A stretch of 32,965 nucleotides of DNA from CAZDAW01 sp964503685. GTDB lineage: Bacteria; Chloroflexota; Anaerolineae; Anaerolineales; Anaerolineaceae. The stretch spans positions 1-32,965 of the forward strand of contig CAZDAW010000033.1 of assembly GCA_964503685.1 (NCBI GenBank), given 5' to 3'. Below, one piece after another: positions 17,621 through 26,780 of the stretch (its first letter is position 1; every line of letters begins with the position of its first letter). The position numbers were made by a program, and so were the translations under genes. A model generated the notes under the pieces. The model did not search any database and was not told where the DNA came from. It saw only the letters and a program-made list of their open reading frames with translations.

Positions 17621-18319
17621 ATGCAATCTAAACCTCGTCGTCTATTCATATTAGATATTCTAAGCGGTGTTCTGATTTTACTGACAATGCTAATGATCTT
17701 TTTCTACGCGCCAATTGAAGCAATTATGGGCGCAGTACAAAAGGTATTTTATTTCCATGTATCTTCCGCCTGGTTAGGCATGCTCGGTTTTTTAGTTGCT
17801 GCCGTTGTCGGAATAATTTATCTGCGCAACAAGCGCCAAATATGGGATATGATCGGCGTTTCGGCAGTTGAGCTTGGCATGGTTTTCTCTTTTGTCGCCA
17901 TCGTTTCAGGAATGATCTGGGCGCGTCCGATCTGGAACACCTGGTGGACCTGGGACCCGCGCCTGACGACCATGACAATCATGGAACTGCTATATATTGC
18001 TTACCTGATGCTGCGCAGCGCAGTAGAAGATCCGGAACGCCGAGCGCGGCTGGGAGCGATTTATGTCATCGTTGCATTTATCAGCGTTCCGTTGACTTTC
18101 TTTTCCATTCGTTTTGCCCGCACCATTCATCCGGTTGTCATTGGCAGCAATGACCCGACTTCTCAGGGTGCATTCGATATGACCCCTCGCATGCTGCAAA
18201 CGTTTATTACAAGCCTCGTCGTATTTACTGTACTTTTCGCCGATTTACTCTGGAATCGCGTGCGCCTGGAAATATTGGCGCAAAAAGTCAATCAGATCAA
18301 AGCAAAAATCATTTCTTGA
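17621..18319 (+). CDS. ccmC: Cytochrome c maturation haem-transfer protein CcmC
   Basis: From the ATG at 17621 (AGGAG upstream) the product has 232 residues with six membrane helices. The WWD haem-binding motif is WNTWWTWDPRLT (Trp105 to Thr116), and the two axial-ligand histidines are visible: FYFHVSSAW (His46) and RTIHPVVIGSNDPTSQG (His170). CcmC loads haem onto CcmE together with CcmD. The frame is open upstream to 17573, inside ccmB, but the ribosome site and the family's N terminus support 17621. ccmD follows ten bases later. Confidence 0.95.
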   Translation: MQSKPRRLFILDILSGVLILLTMLMIFFYAPIEAIMGAVQKVFYFHVSSAWLGMLGFLVAAVVGIIYLRNKRQIWDMIGVSAVELGMVFSFVAIVSGMIWARPIWNTWWTWDPRLTTMTIMELLYIAYLMLRSAVEDPERRARLGAIYVIVAFISVPLTFFSIRFARTIHPVVIGSNDPTSQGAFDMTPRMLQTFITSLVVFTVLFADLLWNRVRLEILAQKVNQIKAKIIS

Positions 18320-18329
18320 CAGGATTTTT

Positions 18330-18500
18330 ATGAACTCACTATCTCAAACAATTGATACAAACACTTACATGATCGCTGGCTTTGCTGTTATTTTGGGTGT
18401 GATTCTTATTTACGTTGCCAGTCTTGCTATTCGCCATAACAAAATAATCAAAGAAATCAAAATGATTGAACAGATAAGCAGCAACGAAAAAGCAAATTAG
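18330..18500 (+). CDS. ccmD: Small haem-exporter subunit CcmD
   Basis: This 56-codon gene was found by reading the bases after ccmC: ATG at 18330, TAG at 18498-18500, AGGA seven bases upstream. The product has one membrane helix (about 13-34, MIAGFAVILGVILIYVASL) followed by a charged helix IRHNKIIKEIKMIEQI. This is the plan of CcmD, a 50-70-residue protein that stabilises the CcmC-CcmE adduct and helps release holo-CcmE. Position directly after ccmC is the usual one. The sequence family is poorly conserved, so the call rests on topology, length and location. Confidence 0.82.
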   Translation: MNSLSQTIDTNTYMIAGFAVILGVILIYVASLAIRHNKIIKEIKMIEQISSNEKAN

Positions 18501-18629
18501 CGAAAAATTCGTTCATATCAAACAGCGCATCAATACTTTGGAATGAAATGACCCTGCCAGACAATGCTCGATTATGCCCAAAAAGGGTTAACCAGCCAAA
18601 AACTGTGATATGATCAATAGATGACTGTC

Positions 18630-18658
18630 TTGCGATAGCATTGGATAGTTTATTTGAT
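18630..18658 (+). promoter_or_regulatory. Candidate promoter of the vWA lipoprotein gene
   Basis: TTGCGA (18630-18635), a 17-bp spacer and TTTGAT (18653-18658) lie 31 bp before the ATG. The -10 box matches the consensus at only four positions. The 189-bp gap after ccmD suggests a separate transcript. Confidence 0.35.
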
Positions 18659-18689
18659 ACATAGCAGCAAAATAGATGAGGAGGTTTCA

Positions 18690-19973
18690 ATGGATTTTCA
18701 AAATCCAATCTTAAAAAGAAAAAAAACCGTGGGCATATGCCTGCTGATCGTTTTTGCATTAGCGGTTGCCGGGTGCACTGGAACACCAACTTCACAGCCC
18801 ACCCCGGTTCCTTCTGCAACACAGGCAGCGCCCGCCGATACTCCGGCAGCGGAGATCATCCAGCCCACCGACACTGAAGAAGCTCCAGCGACCGAGCCCA
18901 CCTCGATTCCATCGGCGCCTGTCGCGGAATTTGCACTTTCCCCAATGAATACAATCACCTCGCCAGTTAATATCGAATTCATCATCGATGCATCCAGTGG
19001 AATGAATGAATTGGTGGACGGTCAATTGAAAATGAATATTGTCAACGAAGTTCTGGCAAAGGTTATCGAAGACCTGCCGGAAAACGTCCAAGTGGGTATC
19101 CGGGTTGTTTACGGAAAGGCGCCCGGCGGCGGCGAAACTGCGAAGGAAGGGGGTTGTAAGGAATTTGCATTACTTTCACCGATGGCGCAGCCTGATAAAC
19201 TCGATTTAGCAACCAAGATTAAGACCATCGTCCCCGGAAATTGGTCTCCCCTGGCGCTTACCATCCTTTCGAGCATAGATGATTTTGTCGATCAGGCCAA
19301 TAACGCCCAAATCATCATTACCGCCAGCGGCGATACCTGTAACGGCGACCCGGTACGCGCTGCCAGAACGCTTCACGAATCACAACTAGGGGTTGCAGTC
19401 CATGTTATTGGAGTAAACATTGACAATGAAACGACCCGGCTCCAATTAGAGAGTGTTGCCGGGCAAGGCGGCGGAACATATACCAATGCAACGACCAGCC
19501 AGGAACTCGCCGACGCGCTGGTAGGAACCATCAACACCATTGGACAGGCGCCTCAACAGGTACAGGCTCAAGCGCCAACAGCTACCAGTACCCCCATTGT
19601 TATCAGCCAATCCACGCCAACGCCGATGCCACCGGTATCAAATCCAATTAACGAGGCTTCACCCACTCCAATCAGAATCTGGGGAACGCCTCCTGCCGGC
19701 GGGGTGACTTGCCAGGCAGTCGTAATTAACAACGCCCATGTCCGATCAGGTCCTGACCGCGCATTTTCGATCATAGATACGTTACCCAAGGGAACTACTG
19801 TCACGCTGGTCGGCCGCAACTGGTACACAAGCTGGCTCGCATTTTACACCTCAAATAATACACTGGGATGGATTGCAACTTTCCTGCTGGATGTGAATTT
19901 GAGCCAGTGTAATCTGCCTCAATTAAAAGAACCGGCAGTTCCAACCGAAAAACCGACAAAGCCTTATCCATGA
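18690..19973 (+). CDS. Lipoprotein with von Willebrand factor A domain and C-terminal SH3-like domain
   Basis: From the ATG at 18690 (excellent GAGGAGG site) the product has 427 residues. It has a lipoprotein signal with lipobox VAGC (Cys29), a Thr/Pro/Ala-rich linker (about 32-85) and a vWA domain (about 94-285) starting NIEFIIDASSGMNE. The MIDAS metal site is D-x-S-x-G (Asp100, Ser102, Gly104) rather than D-x-S-x-S; later loop residues such as ITASGDTCNGDP are present. After a second Pro/Thr linker, a bacterial SH3-type domain (about 350-410; AHVRSGPDRAFSIIDTLPKG...WIATFLL) closes the protein. It likely binds proteins or wall material at the cell surface; the partner is unknown. Confidence 0.75.
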   Translation: MDFQNPILKRKKTVGICLLIVFALAVAGCTGTPTSQPTPVPSATQAAPADTPAAEIIQPTDTEEAPATEPTSIPSAPVAEFALSPMNTITSPVNIEFIIDASSGMNELVDGQLKMNIVNEVLAKVIEDLPENVQVGIRVVYGKAPGGGETAKEGGCKEFALLSPMAQPDKLDLATKIKTIVPGNWSPLALTILSSIDDFVDQANNAQIIITASGDTCNGDPVRAARTLHESQLGVAVHVIGVNIDNETTRLQLESVAGQGGGTYTNATTSQELADALVGTINTIGQAPQQVQAQAPTATSTPIVISQSTPTPMPPVSNPINEASPTPIRIWGTPPAGGVTCQAVVINNAHVRSGPDRAFSIIDTLPKGTTVTLVGRNWYTSWLAFYTSNNTLGWIATFLLDVNLSQCNLPQLKEPAVPTEKPTKPYP

Positions 19974-20035
19974 GTTAAACCTGAGTAACTTACCCGATTA
20001 TTAATCAGGAAATATTTACCTTGCGAGGGTTGCTG

Positions 20036-22402
20036 ATGACAATAAAATCACATTCGGCCACCTTCGCAAGGTTCTTTTTGGGGGTAATTCTTTTAATTGG
20101 TATATGGTATCTCACACGCCAATCTGCCCAATATGATTTTTCCAACATACAAGAACGAATTGAAATAGCAATAAGCCCATCTCAACAAGGGTTAACCGTC
20201 GGGCAAACATTCAAAGCGGCAAACAACCACCTGAGCGGTGTGCAATTCCATACAGAGGTAGCCGGCAATAATTCAACCGAAACAATGCTCCAGGTTCACC
20301 TGCGCAGCAGCCCAACAAGCAATATCGATATTGCTTCAGCAGTATATTCACCAAACGACCTGATCCAATCACCCTGGGTAAATTTCGCATTTTCGCCGCA
20401 GGATGATTCAAGAGGGAAAACCTATTTCATCGTTTTCGAGGCCAATACCCTGCCAGGGGTGATTAATCTGTCTGCCAGCCAGGAAGAGACCTACCAGGAC
20501 GGCAGGTTATATCTGAATAACCAGCCGGCAAACGGCGATCTGGCTTTTCGTGTCCTGTATCATTCAAACCTGACTGATTTGTTTGCTGTCATTGTCCAAA
20601 ATTCCACCCGCATCCAGGTACTATTCGGCCTGACCGTATTATTCTGGGTGCTTGGTTACGCCTTATTGATCTTTTTGGGTGAACAAAACCGATCGACTCT
20701 TCTGGAGAATGCAATTCTTGCTCTATTGGCCGGACTGGCGCTTGTCCCAATTTTGATATTTGCTCTGGGCGCAACACGAATTCTGGTTTCACAGGCTGTC
20801 ATCGTGTGGATTATCACACTTCTGGTTATGTTAGCCGGCGCAAAACAATTGCTATCCTTCTTAAGAAAACGCTCATCAGAAACAACGAACAATAAACCAA
20901 ACCCAAACCGATACACAGAGAAAGATAACCAACTTGCAGAAATCAGTCTCTTCATACTTTTTATCATGGCCTTATTTATCCGTCTCTTTCAAGTGCAGGA
21001 TATTTATGCTCCATTGTGGGTGGATGGCCTCGTTCATCAGGGAATACTGGCGAATATTGTCCAGGATCGCAGTATTTCTCCTGACCAGTTTTACCATATC
21101 GGATTCCATGCCGCGGTCAGTTTTGTGCATTGGTTGACAGGACGCAGTCTTCCAGAATTGAGTCTGTTATTTGGACAATGGTTGAGCGCACTTACCGGCT
21201 TATCAGTTTATCTGTTCGCAAAAAAAATATTGAAAAACTCCATGGCTGCGCTTGCCAGCGCGTGTGTGATCTGGTTTTTGGCTCCTATGCCGGCATATTT
21301 CATCACCTGGAGCCGCTATCCATTTTTATTAGGTTTAACCTTTCTCCCTGCAACTCTTGCGGTCACACTTGAGTTGTTCGAATCAAAACGATTTTCGACA
21401 CTGTCACTTACGGTCATTTTCGTCTGCGCAATTGTTCTGGCGCATTATGGTACATTTGTATTCTGGATAACCTTCCTTCTTACTTACATGGTCTGCCGTA
21501 TTCTGAGTGGTCAAAAAATAATCCCATCAATTCCTCATCCCAACAAACATGGGACAATCAAATGGGTATGGCTCATCGCGTTAATTCTATTACCAGTTAT
21601 CATTCTGCTCATATTACGTATTGCTCCTTTGTTTAAATATGGACTTTTACAGCAGGTCATTGATCAGGGGAAAATAATGACGGCAGCGAATGATAATCTG
21701 TATTTATTCAATTTGACCTTAAACCATGGCGGTTTGTGGGTCTGGATTGTGGGAATTTCAGGTGGATTTCTGGCATTGCTGAAACGTAAAGAAATCTTTT
21801 TTCTGACAGCCGGCTGGTTCGGTATTCATACTCTGATCACATTACTTCAAACCGTATTACTGGGTTCGGCAGCAGCTAACTATACCAATCTAATCCTGGC
21901 AACATCATTGCCGCTGTCCATATTAGTGGGTTATCTGGTTTTATGGCTCGGTGAATCCAACCGCAAATTGACCAGATATTTTATACTGGGGGGCATTCTG
22001 TTGGCCGCGTTAATGGGTGGGTACAATACCCTCAATATGGTCAACCCACAGACGATATTGTTCTCGACAGCCGATATGAGAGCAATGGCGTGGATAAAAG
22101 AAAACACACCCGCAAATGCTGCTTTTCTGGTCGATGTATTTTATTGGAGTAATGTGGAATATCGGCCATCTGATGGCGGCGGCTGGATTCCGGCGTTTAC
22201 CCATCGTCAGGCAATTGCCCCAAAGCAAAAGAGTGAAGTTAATGATATCCCGGATTTTATAAAGAAAAATCATATACAATATATCTACTTTGGGAATCGC
22301 CCCGGTCAGGTTGATCGCCAGCAAATTGCCCTGGCTTCTGAACAATACCGATCAGTTTATCAAAACGACGGCATTATCATCTATCAAATTATTACTCCCT
22401 AG
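20036..22402 (+). CDS. Polytopic membrane protein, GT-C glycosyltransferase-like
   Basis: This 788-residue protein has an N-terminal membrane helix (about 9-26), an extracytoplasmic beta-rich domain of about 150 residues, and then a dozen or so membrane helices from about residue 190. An acidic loop motif LWVDGLVHQGI (Asp330, His334) follows the second or third core helix, where GT-C transferases carry their catalytic Asp; a second extracytoplasmic domain sits at the C terminus. This layout fits integral-membrane glycosyltransferases using lipid-linked donors, but I see no specific family signature, so the activity is inferred. The ATG at 20036 has GAGGG seven bases upstream and is preferred over the TTG at 20021. 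Confidence 0.6.
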   Translation: MTIKSHSATFARFFLGVILLIGIWYLTRQSAQYDFSNIQERIEIAISPSQQGLTVGQTFKAANNHLSGVQFHTEVAGNNSTETMLQVHLRSSPTSNIDIASAVYSPNDLIQSPWVNFAFSPQDDSRGKTYFIVFEANTLPGVINLSASQEETYQDGRLYLNNQPANGDLAFRVLYHSNLTDLFAVIVQNSTRIQVLFGLTVLFWVLGYALLIFLGEQNRSTLLENAILALLAGLALVPILIFALGATRILVSQAVIVWIITLLVMLAGAKQLLSFLRKRSSETTNNKPNPNRYTEKDNQLAEISLFILFIMALFIRLFQVQDIYAPLWVDGLVHQGILANIVQDRSISPDQFYHIGFHAAVSFVHWLTGRSLPELSLLFGQWLSALTGLSVYLFAKKILKNSMAALASACVIWFLAPMPAYFITWSRYPFLLGLTFLPATLAVTLELFESKRFSTLSLTVIFVCAIVLAHYGTFVFWITFLLTYMVCRILSGQKIIPSIPHPNKHGTIKWVWLIALILLPVIILLILRIAPLFKYGLLQQVIDQGKIMTAANDNLYLFNLTLNHGGLWVWIVGISGGFLALLKRKEIFFLTAGWFGIHTLITLLQTVLLGSAAANYTNLILATSLPLSILVGYLVLWLGESNRKLTRYFILGGILLAALMGGYNTLNMVNPQTILFSTADMRAMAWIKENTPANAAFLVDVFYWSNVEYRPSDGGGWIPAFTHRQAIAPKQKSEVNDIPDFIKKNHIQYIYFGNRPGQVDRQQIALASEQYRSVYQNDGIIIYQIITP

Positions 22403-22471
22403 AGGAATAAACTGAAAGTATCATTTTATTGAAAGAAGATACCGCCATGGAAGCAACCGAAAAAGCGATTC

Positions 22472-23494
22472 TTATTTCCGTTCAATTCTGACCTTTACCA
22501 CATATCGGTTGACTGCACCAAAGCGGTATTTATAATCCTCGTTACCCCGCATGAAATCAAACACCTGACGCTTCTGATTGTTTGCCCATTTCAATAGATT
22601 TCCCAGTAGCACCCACCCTGGGGAGTATTCCGAATATTCACGATTCAGGCCTGAGTTATATACCCAGATTTGATCAGCGTAATCAAAGTTGTAATACCCT
22701 GCAACCTTGACCTGGTCAACCTCAAGAAAAGCCAGTTGCAGCCACCCATTTTGGAAAGCGCTATGCGCAGTCAACTTCATTTGCTTTCTCATTTGGTCCG
22801 TCAAGAAGGCTTTTTTATCAGCATCTTGCGCCATTAATTCAAAAAATACATCCATTTCGTGATCCAGGTTGGATTCATCTTCTACGAAATACCAGCGAAC
22901 AGATGCTCCAGATTCTTCGACCTTGCGCATCTTGCGTCTGATTTCATGACGTTGCTTTTTGTCGATTGTACTTAAATACGCTTCCCAATCACCAGGTAGC
23001 ACGATGTAGGGGGAAGGTTGCATTCGTTCTTGTTGATATACCCATCCCATTTTACCGGCGGCGCATTTTAGCTCAGATAATGTCGGTGTTTCTTCTTGTA
23101 AATTGTGCAGATCAAGAATTTTCCAGGCAGGCGTTATAGGGCCGCTTAAAAACGCCGCCAGGCCGCTGATAAAACCTGGCAGAACTTCAGGCAAGACAAT
23201 AAAATCCAGATAATCTGAAATCTCTGTACTGCCCAAGAGCATTAATACCGGCTCGCTCTCTCGATTATGGGTAAAAAATAATGGAGCAATTCCGACCAAC
23301 TGACCATCCTGGCGAGCAGTGATAAGATTCAATTCACCGGACTTCCATTCGCCGCCGCCTAATGTTTGCCACCAGCCCCGCAAGTATTCATGCCGCAAGA
23401 AAGGATAATTTTTAACGCTTTTTGTAAGCAGGTGATTCCACTCATTTACCAGAGAATCCATTTCACTTATCGTAGTAATCTTTTGAAATTCCAT
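22472..23494 (-). CDS. FemAB/BioF2-like GNAT acyltransferase
   Basis: This 340-residue protein matches the two-lobed GNAT arrangement of the BioF2-like (CelD/FemAB) family: an N-terminal lobe with NLITARQDGQLVGIAPLFF, a linker 'LSTIDKKQRHEIRRKMRKVE' (about 175-194) typical of the family, and a C-terminal lobe with WLQLAFLEVDQVKVAGYYNF and a final FDFMRGNEDYKYRFGA. Members transfer acyl or aminoacyl groups in cell-envelope and polysaccharide synthesis; the substrate here is unknown. It is convergent with the GT-C-like membrane protein, which also suggests an envelope role. It has its own promoter at 23530-23558. Confidence 0.75.
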   Translation of the reverse strand: MEFQKITTISEMDSLVNEWNHLLTKSVKNYPFLRHEYLRGWWQTLGGGEWKSGELNLITARQDGQLVGIAPLFFTHNRESEPVLMLLGSTEISDYLDFIVLPEVLPGFISGLAAFLSGPITPAWKILDLHNLQEETPTLSELKCAAGKMGWVYQQERMQPSPYIVLPGDWEAYLSTIDKKQRHEIRRKMRKVEESGASVRWYFVEDESNLDHEMDVFFELMAQDADKKAFLTDQMRKQMKLTAHSAFQNGWLQLAFLEVDQVKVAGYYNFDYADQIWVYNSGLNREYSEYSPGWVLLGNLLKWANNQKRQVFDFMRGNEDYKYRFGAVNRYVVKVRIERK

Positions 23495-23529
23495 ATGTTT
23501 CCCTGATGGTATAAAAGATGCACCGAGAC

Positions 23530-23558
23530 ATTATAATGTAGCAGAAAGGAGAGTGCAA
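23530..23558 (-). promoter_or_regulatory. Promoter of the acyltransferase gene
   Basis: On the minus strand, TTGCAC (23558-23553), a 17-bp spacer and a perfect TATAAT (23535-23530) precede the ATG at 23494. The -10 box lies in a perfect 12-bp palindrome ACATTATAATGT (23528-23539). A purine-rich AGGGAAA site precedes the ATG. Confidence 0.7.
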
Positions 23559-23607
23559 GCAGGCTTAACGCTCCCTAACTGGCTTTTCAATAATTCTACT
23601 TTGCCGT

Positions 23608-23613
23608 TATAAT
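23608..23613 (+). promoter_or_regulatory. Candidate -10 box of the PP2C-like gene
   Basis: TATAAT (23608-23613), with a weak TTTCAA -35 box 17 bp upstream (23585-23590), lies 31 bp before the GTG start at 23645. It is divergent from the acyltransferase promoter about 75 bp away. Confidence 0.45.
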
Positions 23614-23644
23614 CATCTAAATTCATTCTGACTTAATAGAACCC

Positions 23645-26011
23645 GTGTTTGATTTAACAGTACTCCCAATTCACCGCATAAATTCACAGGAGCAGACCAC
23701 ATTTCCCGGTTTATCTGTTGTCTTGCCGCCTCACCGCGCCGCGCGTGGACGAAGTCAGGATCGACTGGGCATCTTGTTGACCCTGACAGGAGATAACCCA
23801 ATTTCGGCTGAAGGGCAGAATCAGATTCTGGCTCATCTGAGTCAAACGTATTACAAAACAACAGGATCAGTCACTTATGTGATGCGCCTGGTGGCAGACG
23901 TGTTAAACCAATATCTTCTCAAGCGCAATCTGAGCCATGCCGGAGCCAAACAACAATCCTTAGGTTTTTTTACGATTGTTGTGTTACGTGAAAAAACATT
24001 ATACGTGGCGCATTCCGGGCCAAACCAATGTTATCTCTTTATTAATGCCTCGAATATTAAGGAATTTCACGATATTCCAGCCGCTGGCCGCGGGTTAGGC
24101 TGCAGTCGAACAACCACACTGCGGTACTTTCAGACGGATTTGCATGGCGGAGAAATATTACTGATCGGCTCGAGAGCGCCTCAAAACTGGTCAGCAGATT
24201 CTCTTCGATCTGAAGGCGGATTAAACCTTGATAATTTACGCCGGAGGTTAATCAGCCAGACAAATGACGATCTTTACGCTGTATTACTTCAATTCCAGGC
24301 CGGTACAGGAAAGCTAATTACTTTACGTCCCCGTGAACCAGTTCAGGTCTCTGGCGCTCAACGGCCTGCTGCCAGCCAGGTCTCACAGACAGAGACAGAT
24401 CGAAACACATCAACGGCTGAGTTGGGCAATATACCTGTGGATCAAATAATCTCACCGGAACAGGTTGTCCAGGCAACCCAGGCATCACCGATGAACGCCC
24501 CAATTAAAAGTGGGCCCGACAGCCCCGTTCATCACGCTACAACAACAGCGCCGCCGGTGACACCTCACGTGAAGAATCCACCGCCTATTCCGCCCACTTC
24601 CACGCCGATTTCACTAAAGCCGCCCCAATTCGCCGCATCAGTACCAACACCCACCCCCAAAAAATCAGGGAAACAATCCCTGGCCGGGAACGTCATACAA
24701 GCGCTGCTTCCTATACAGCAATATTTAAGAGAAGCATGGGAACATATACGTCATAGTTTATTCGTTTTACTCAAACGTATGCTGCCCGACTCGAATGAGC
24801 TTCCATTCACTTTCTCGCCAATGGTGATGGCATTTGTAGCAATTGCCGTTCCGTTAATTGTGGTAACAATCTCCAGTGTGGTTTATCTCCAGCGGGGGCG
24901 ATCTGCACAACATCAGTACTATTACACGATGGCAGAGACCGCCGCAGTGGGTACGTTGAATCAACCTGACCGCGCTGAACTTCATAAAGCCTGGGAGCAA
25001 ACATTGTATTGGTTAGATAAAGCAGAAAGTTATCAGATTACTACCCAATCAATTGCCTTAAGAAAACAAGCTCAGAATGCGCTGGATGATCTGGATGGTA
25101 TTCTTCGTCTGGGATTTCAACAGGCAATAGCAGGCGGTTTGTCCAATACAATGAAAATCAGCAAGATGGCAGCAACCACTTCAGAGCTTTATCTGTTAAA
25201 TTCAAGCCGGGGTAATATTTTGCGAGCGATACTGACAGGGCGTGGTTACGAAATTGACACGTCATTCATTTGCGAATCCGGCATCTATGAGAATATATCA
25301 ATCGGTCCAATCATAGACATGGCATTGATGCCCAAGGGTAATGAACTGGATGCCTCTGTAATGGGAATTGACAGTAATGGTAATTTGATCTTCTGCATTA
25401 CCGGAAAATCCCCCCAACCGGATATGCTGGCGCCGCCGGATAATGGCTGGGGAAATATCCAAAGAATTTCACTGAGCAACGACTCTCTCTATATGCTTGA
25501 TCCTGCTGCCAATGCCGTCTGGGTGTATAAAGGGAACGGTATAAACTTTGCCGACCGCCCACAGATGTACCTTTATAAGGTATTGCCATCCTTAAAGGAT
25601 ATGGTTGATATGATGGTTAACGACGGCGATCTATACTTATTACACAGCGATGGGCATCTTGTGAAATGTATTGCCGGACACGTCAGAGAAGCGCAGAGCC
25701 GATGCATAGATCCTGCTTTATATATTGCCCCAATTTATGGAAATTCTTCCGGGTTGGCAACCCTGCCTGATATAAAATTCACCCGAATGTTGCTGACATC
25801 ACCGCCGGACCCTTCAATTTATTTCCTTGAACCAACTAAACAGGCAATATACCAGTTTAGCTGGCAATTATCTTTACAGAAACAATTGAAATTTCAAACC
25901 GAACTGGCCAATACGCTGCGCTCTTCAACTGCCACGGCGTTTACATTCAGCCCAAATCGGACTGTTTTTATGGCAATCAACAACCAGGTTTATTACGCCA
26001 TCATACCGTAA
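23645..26011 (+). CDS. Membrane protein with degenerate PP2C-like domain and beta-propeller-like C terminus
   Basis: This 788-residue protein starts at GTG. Residues 1-220 look like a PPM/PP2C phosphatase fold: GRSQDRLGILLTL, a long helix before 'LGFFTIVVLREKTLYVAHSG', and GGEILLIGS near the end. The metal-binding Asp-Gly-x-Gly-Gly motif is not evident (the matching strand reads LTLTGDNPIS), so catalysis is doubtful. A Pro/Thr-rich linker (about 235-345) leads to one membrane helix (about 393-417). The extracytoplasmic C-terminal 370 residues contain repeated beta-strand segments that suggest a propeller-type sensor domain. A cytoplasmic pseudo-phosphatase coupled to an outside sensor is an inference from topology. 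No strong ribosome site precedes the GTG. Confidence 0.55.
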   Translation: MFDLTVLPIHRINSQEQTTFPGLSVVLPPHRAARGRSQDRLGILLTLTGDNPISAEGQNQILAHLSQTYYKTTGSVTYVMRLVADVLNQYLLKRNLSHAGAKQQSLGFFTIVVLREKTLYVAHSGPNQCYLFINASNIKEFHDIPAAGRGLGCSRTTTLRYFQTDLHGGEILLIGSRAPQNWSADSLRSEGGLNLDNLRRRLISQTNDDLYAVLLQFQAGTGKLITLRPREPVQVSGAQRPAASQVSQTETDRNTSTAELGNIPVDQIISPEQVVQATQASPMNAPIKSGPDSPVHHATTTAPPVTPHVKNPPPIPPTSTPISLKPPQFAASVPTPTPKKSGKQSLAGNVIQALLPIQQYLREAWEHIRHSLFVLLKRMLPDSNELPFTFSPMVMAFVAIAVPLIVVTISSVVYLQRGRSAQHQYYYTMAETAAVGTLNQPDRAELHKAWEQTLYWLDKAESYQITTQSIALRKQAQNALDDLDGILRLGFQQAIAGGLSNTMKISKMAATTSELYLLNSSRGNILRAILTGRGYEIDTSFICESGIYENISIGPIIDMALMPKGNELDASVMGIDSNGNLIFCITGKSPQPDMLAPPDNGWGNIQRISLSNDSLYMLDPAANAVWVYKGNGINFADRPQMYLYKVLPSLKDMVDMMVNDGDLYLLHSDGHLVKCIAGHVREAQSRCIDPALYIAPIYGNSSGLATLPDIKFTRMLLTSPPDPSIYFLEPTKQAIYQFSWQLSLQKQLKFQTELANTLRSSTATAFTFSPNRTVFMAINNQVYYAIIP

Positions 26012-26047
26012 GGTATGCTTGAATATTCCATTTCACTATCTGCTCTT

Positions 26048-26713
26048 TTATACATCCAGACGATAACCGACGCCGCGAATTGTTTTTAAAAAACGCGGAT
26101 GGCGCGGATCAGCTTCTATGGCTCTACGAAGCCAGCTAATATGCACATCAAGCGTTCGGGTGTCTTCTGTGTATTGTGTATCCCAAATGGTCGAAAAAAG
26201 CGCCTCTCGACCAACAACCTCATTGGCATGTTCCATAAGATATTTTAATAAACGAACCAGATTGGGTGTGAGGCGAGCTTGTCTGCCCTGACAACGCACC
26301 CGTTTCTGTTCCAGGTTTAACCGAATAGGCCCAGCCCGTAACATATCTTTTTCATCCGCCGGTAAAAGTGGGCGAATACGATTGTATAGTTTTTGAATTG
26401 TAAAAGGTAAAGCTAATACAAGGTCAGCGTCCACTCTTCCCGGCATCGCTTTACCCTCTTCAACAATTAACAAAATGGGTAAACCATCAATTGCCTTATG
26501 AAGTGTTTCACAAATTCGCAATCCGCTGGTTCGTAATGATGGGGCATTAACAATGACCATATCCGGATCCAGTTCTTCCAATCTGTCCAGAGCAGTATTA
26601 CCATTCGGTGCAGTTTCAACCAAGAATCCCTTTTTGCTTAGCCCTATGCTAAAAGATGGATACCCCGATCTATTGCCTTCCACTAAAAGGATTTTCGCTT
26701 TCATACCCAGCAT
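26048..26713 (-). CDS. OmpR/PhoB-type regulator with a receiver lacking the phospho-acceptor Asp
   Basis: This 221-residue protein has a receiver-like domain (5-115) and a winged-helix DNA-binding domain (about 125-221) with ARLTPNLVRLLKYLMEHANE, LDVHISWLRRAIE and the closing IRGVGYRLDV. The receiver has lost its chemistry: the position of the phospho-acceptor Asp is Asn56 (PDMVIVNAPS instead of PD-V-L-D), the acidic pocket reads VEGN, and the conserved Lys of K-P-F is Leu (ALPF). It should therefore bind DNA without aspartyl phosphorylation, as in atypical receivers. No histidine kinase is adjacent. An alternative ATG lies at 26704; the upstream one has GAAGAAG before it. Confidence 0.85.
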   Translation of the reverse strand: MLGMKAKILLVEGNRSGYPSFSIGLSKKGFLVETAPNGNTALDRLEELDPDMVIVNAPSLRTSGLRICETLHKAIDGLPILLIVEEGKAMPGRVDADLVLALPFTIQKLYNRIRPLLPADEKDMLRAGPIRLNLEQKRVRCQGRQARLTPNLVRLLKYLMEHANEVVGREALFSTIWDTQYTEDTRTLDVHISWLRRAIEADPRHPRFLKTIRGVGYRLDV

Positions 26714-26780
26714 GATTTACTTCTTCTCATAATTAAAGTTTTATCCTTCTCACCGTAATAGGGATATTTCAACTAGGCCC

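Noticed and set aside
22403..22471. Bidirectional terminator between the convergent GT-C-like and acyltransferase genes
   Set aside because: Only a weak GTATC/GATAC pair with a long loop and no T tract was found.
23528..23539. Perfect palindrome ACATTATAATGT as an operator
   Set aside because: It is explained by the -10 box TATAAT of the acyltransferase promoter; no second copy was seen nearby.
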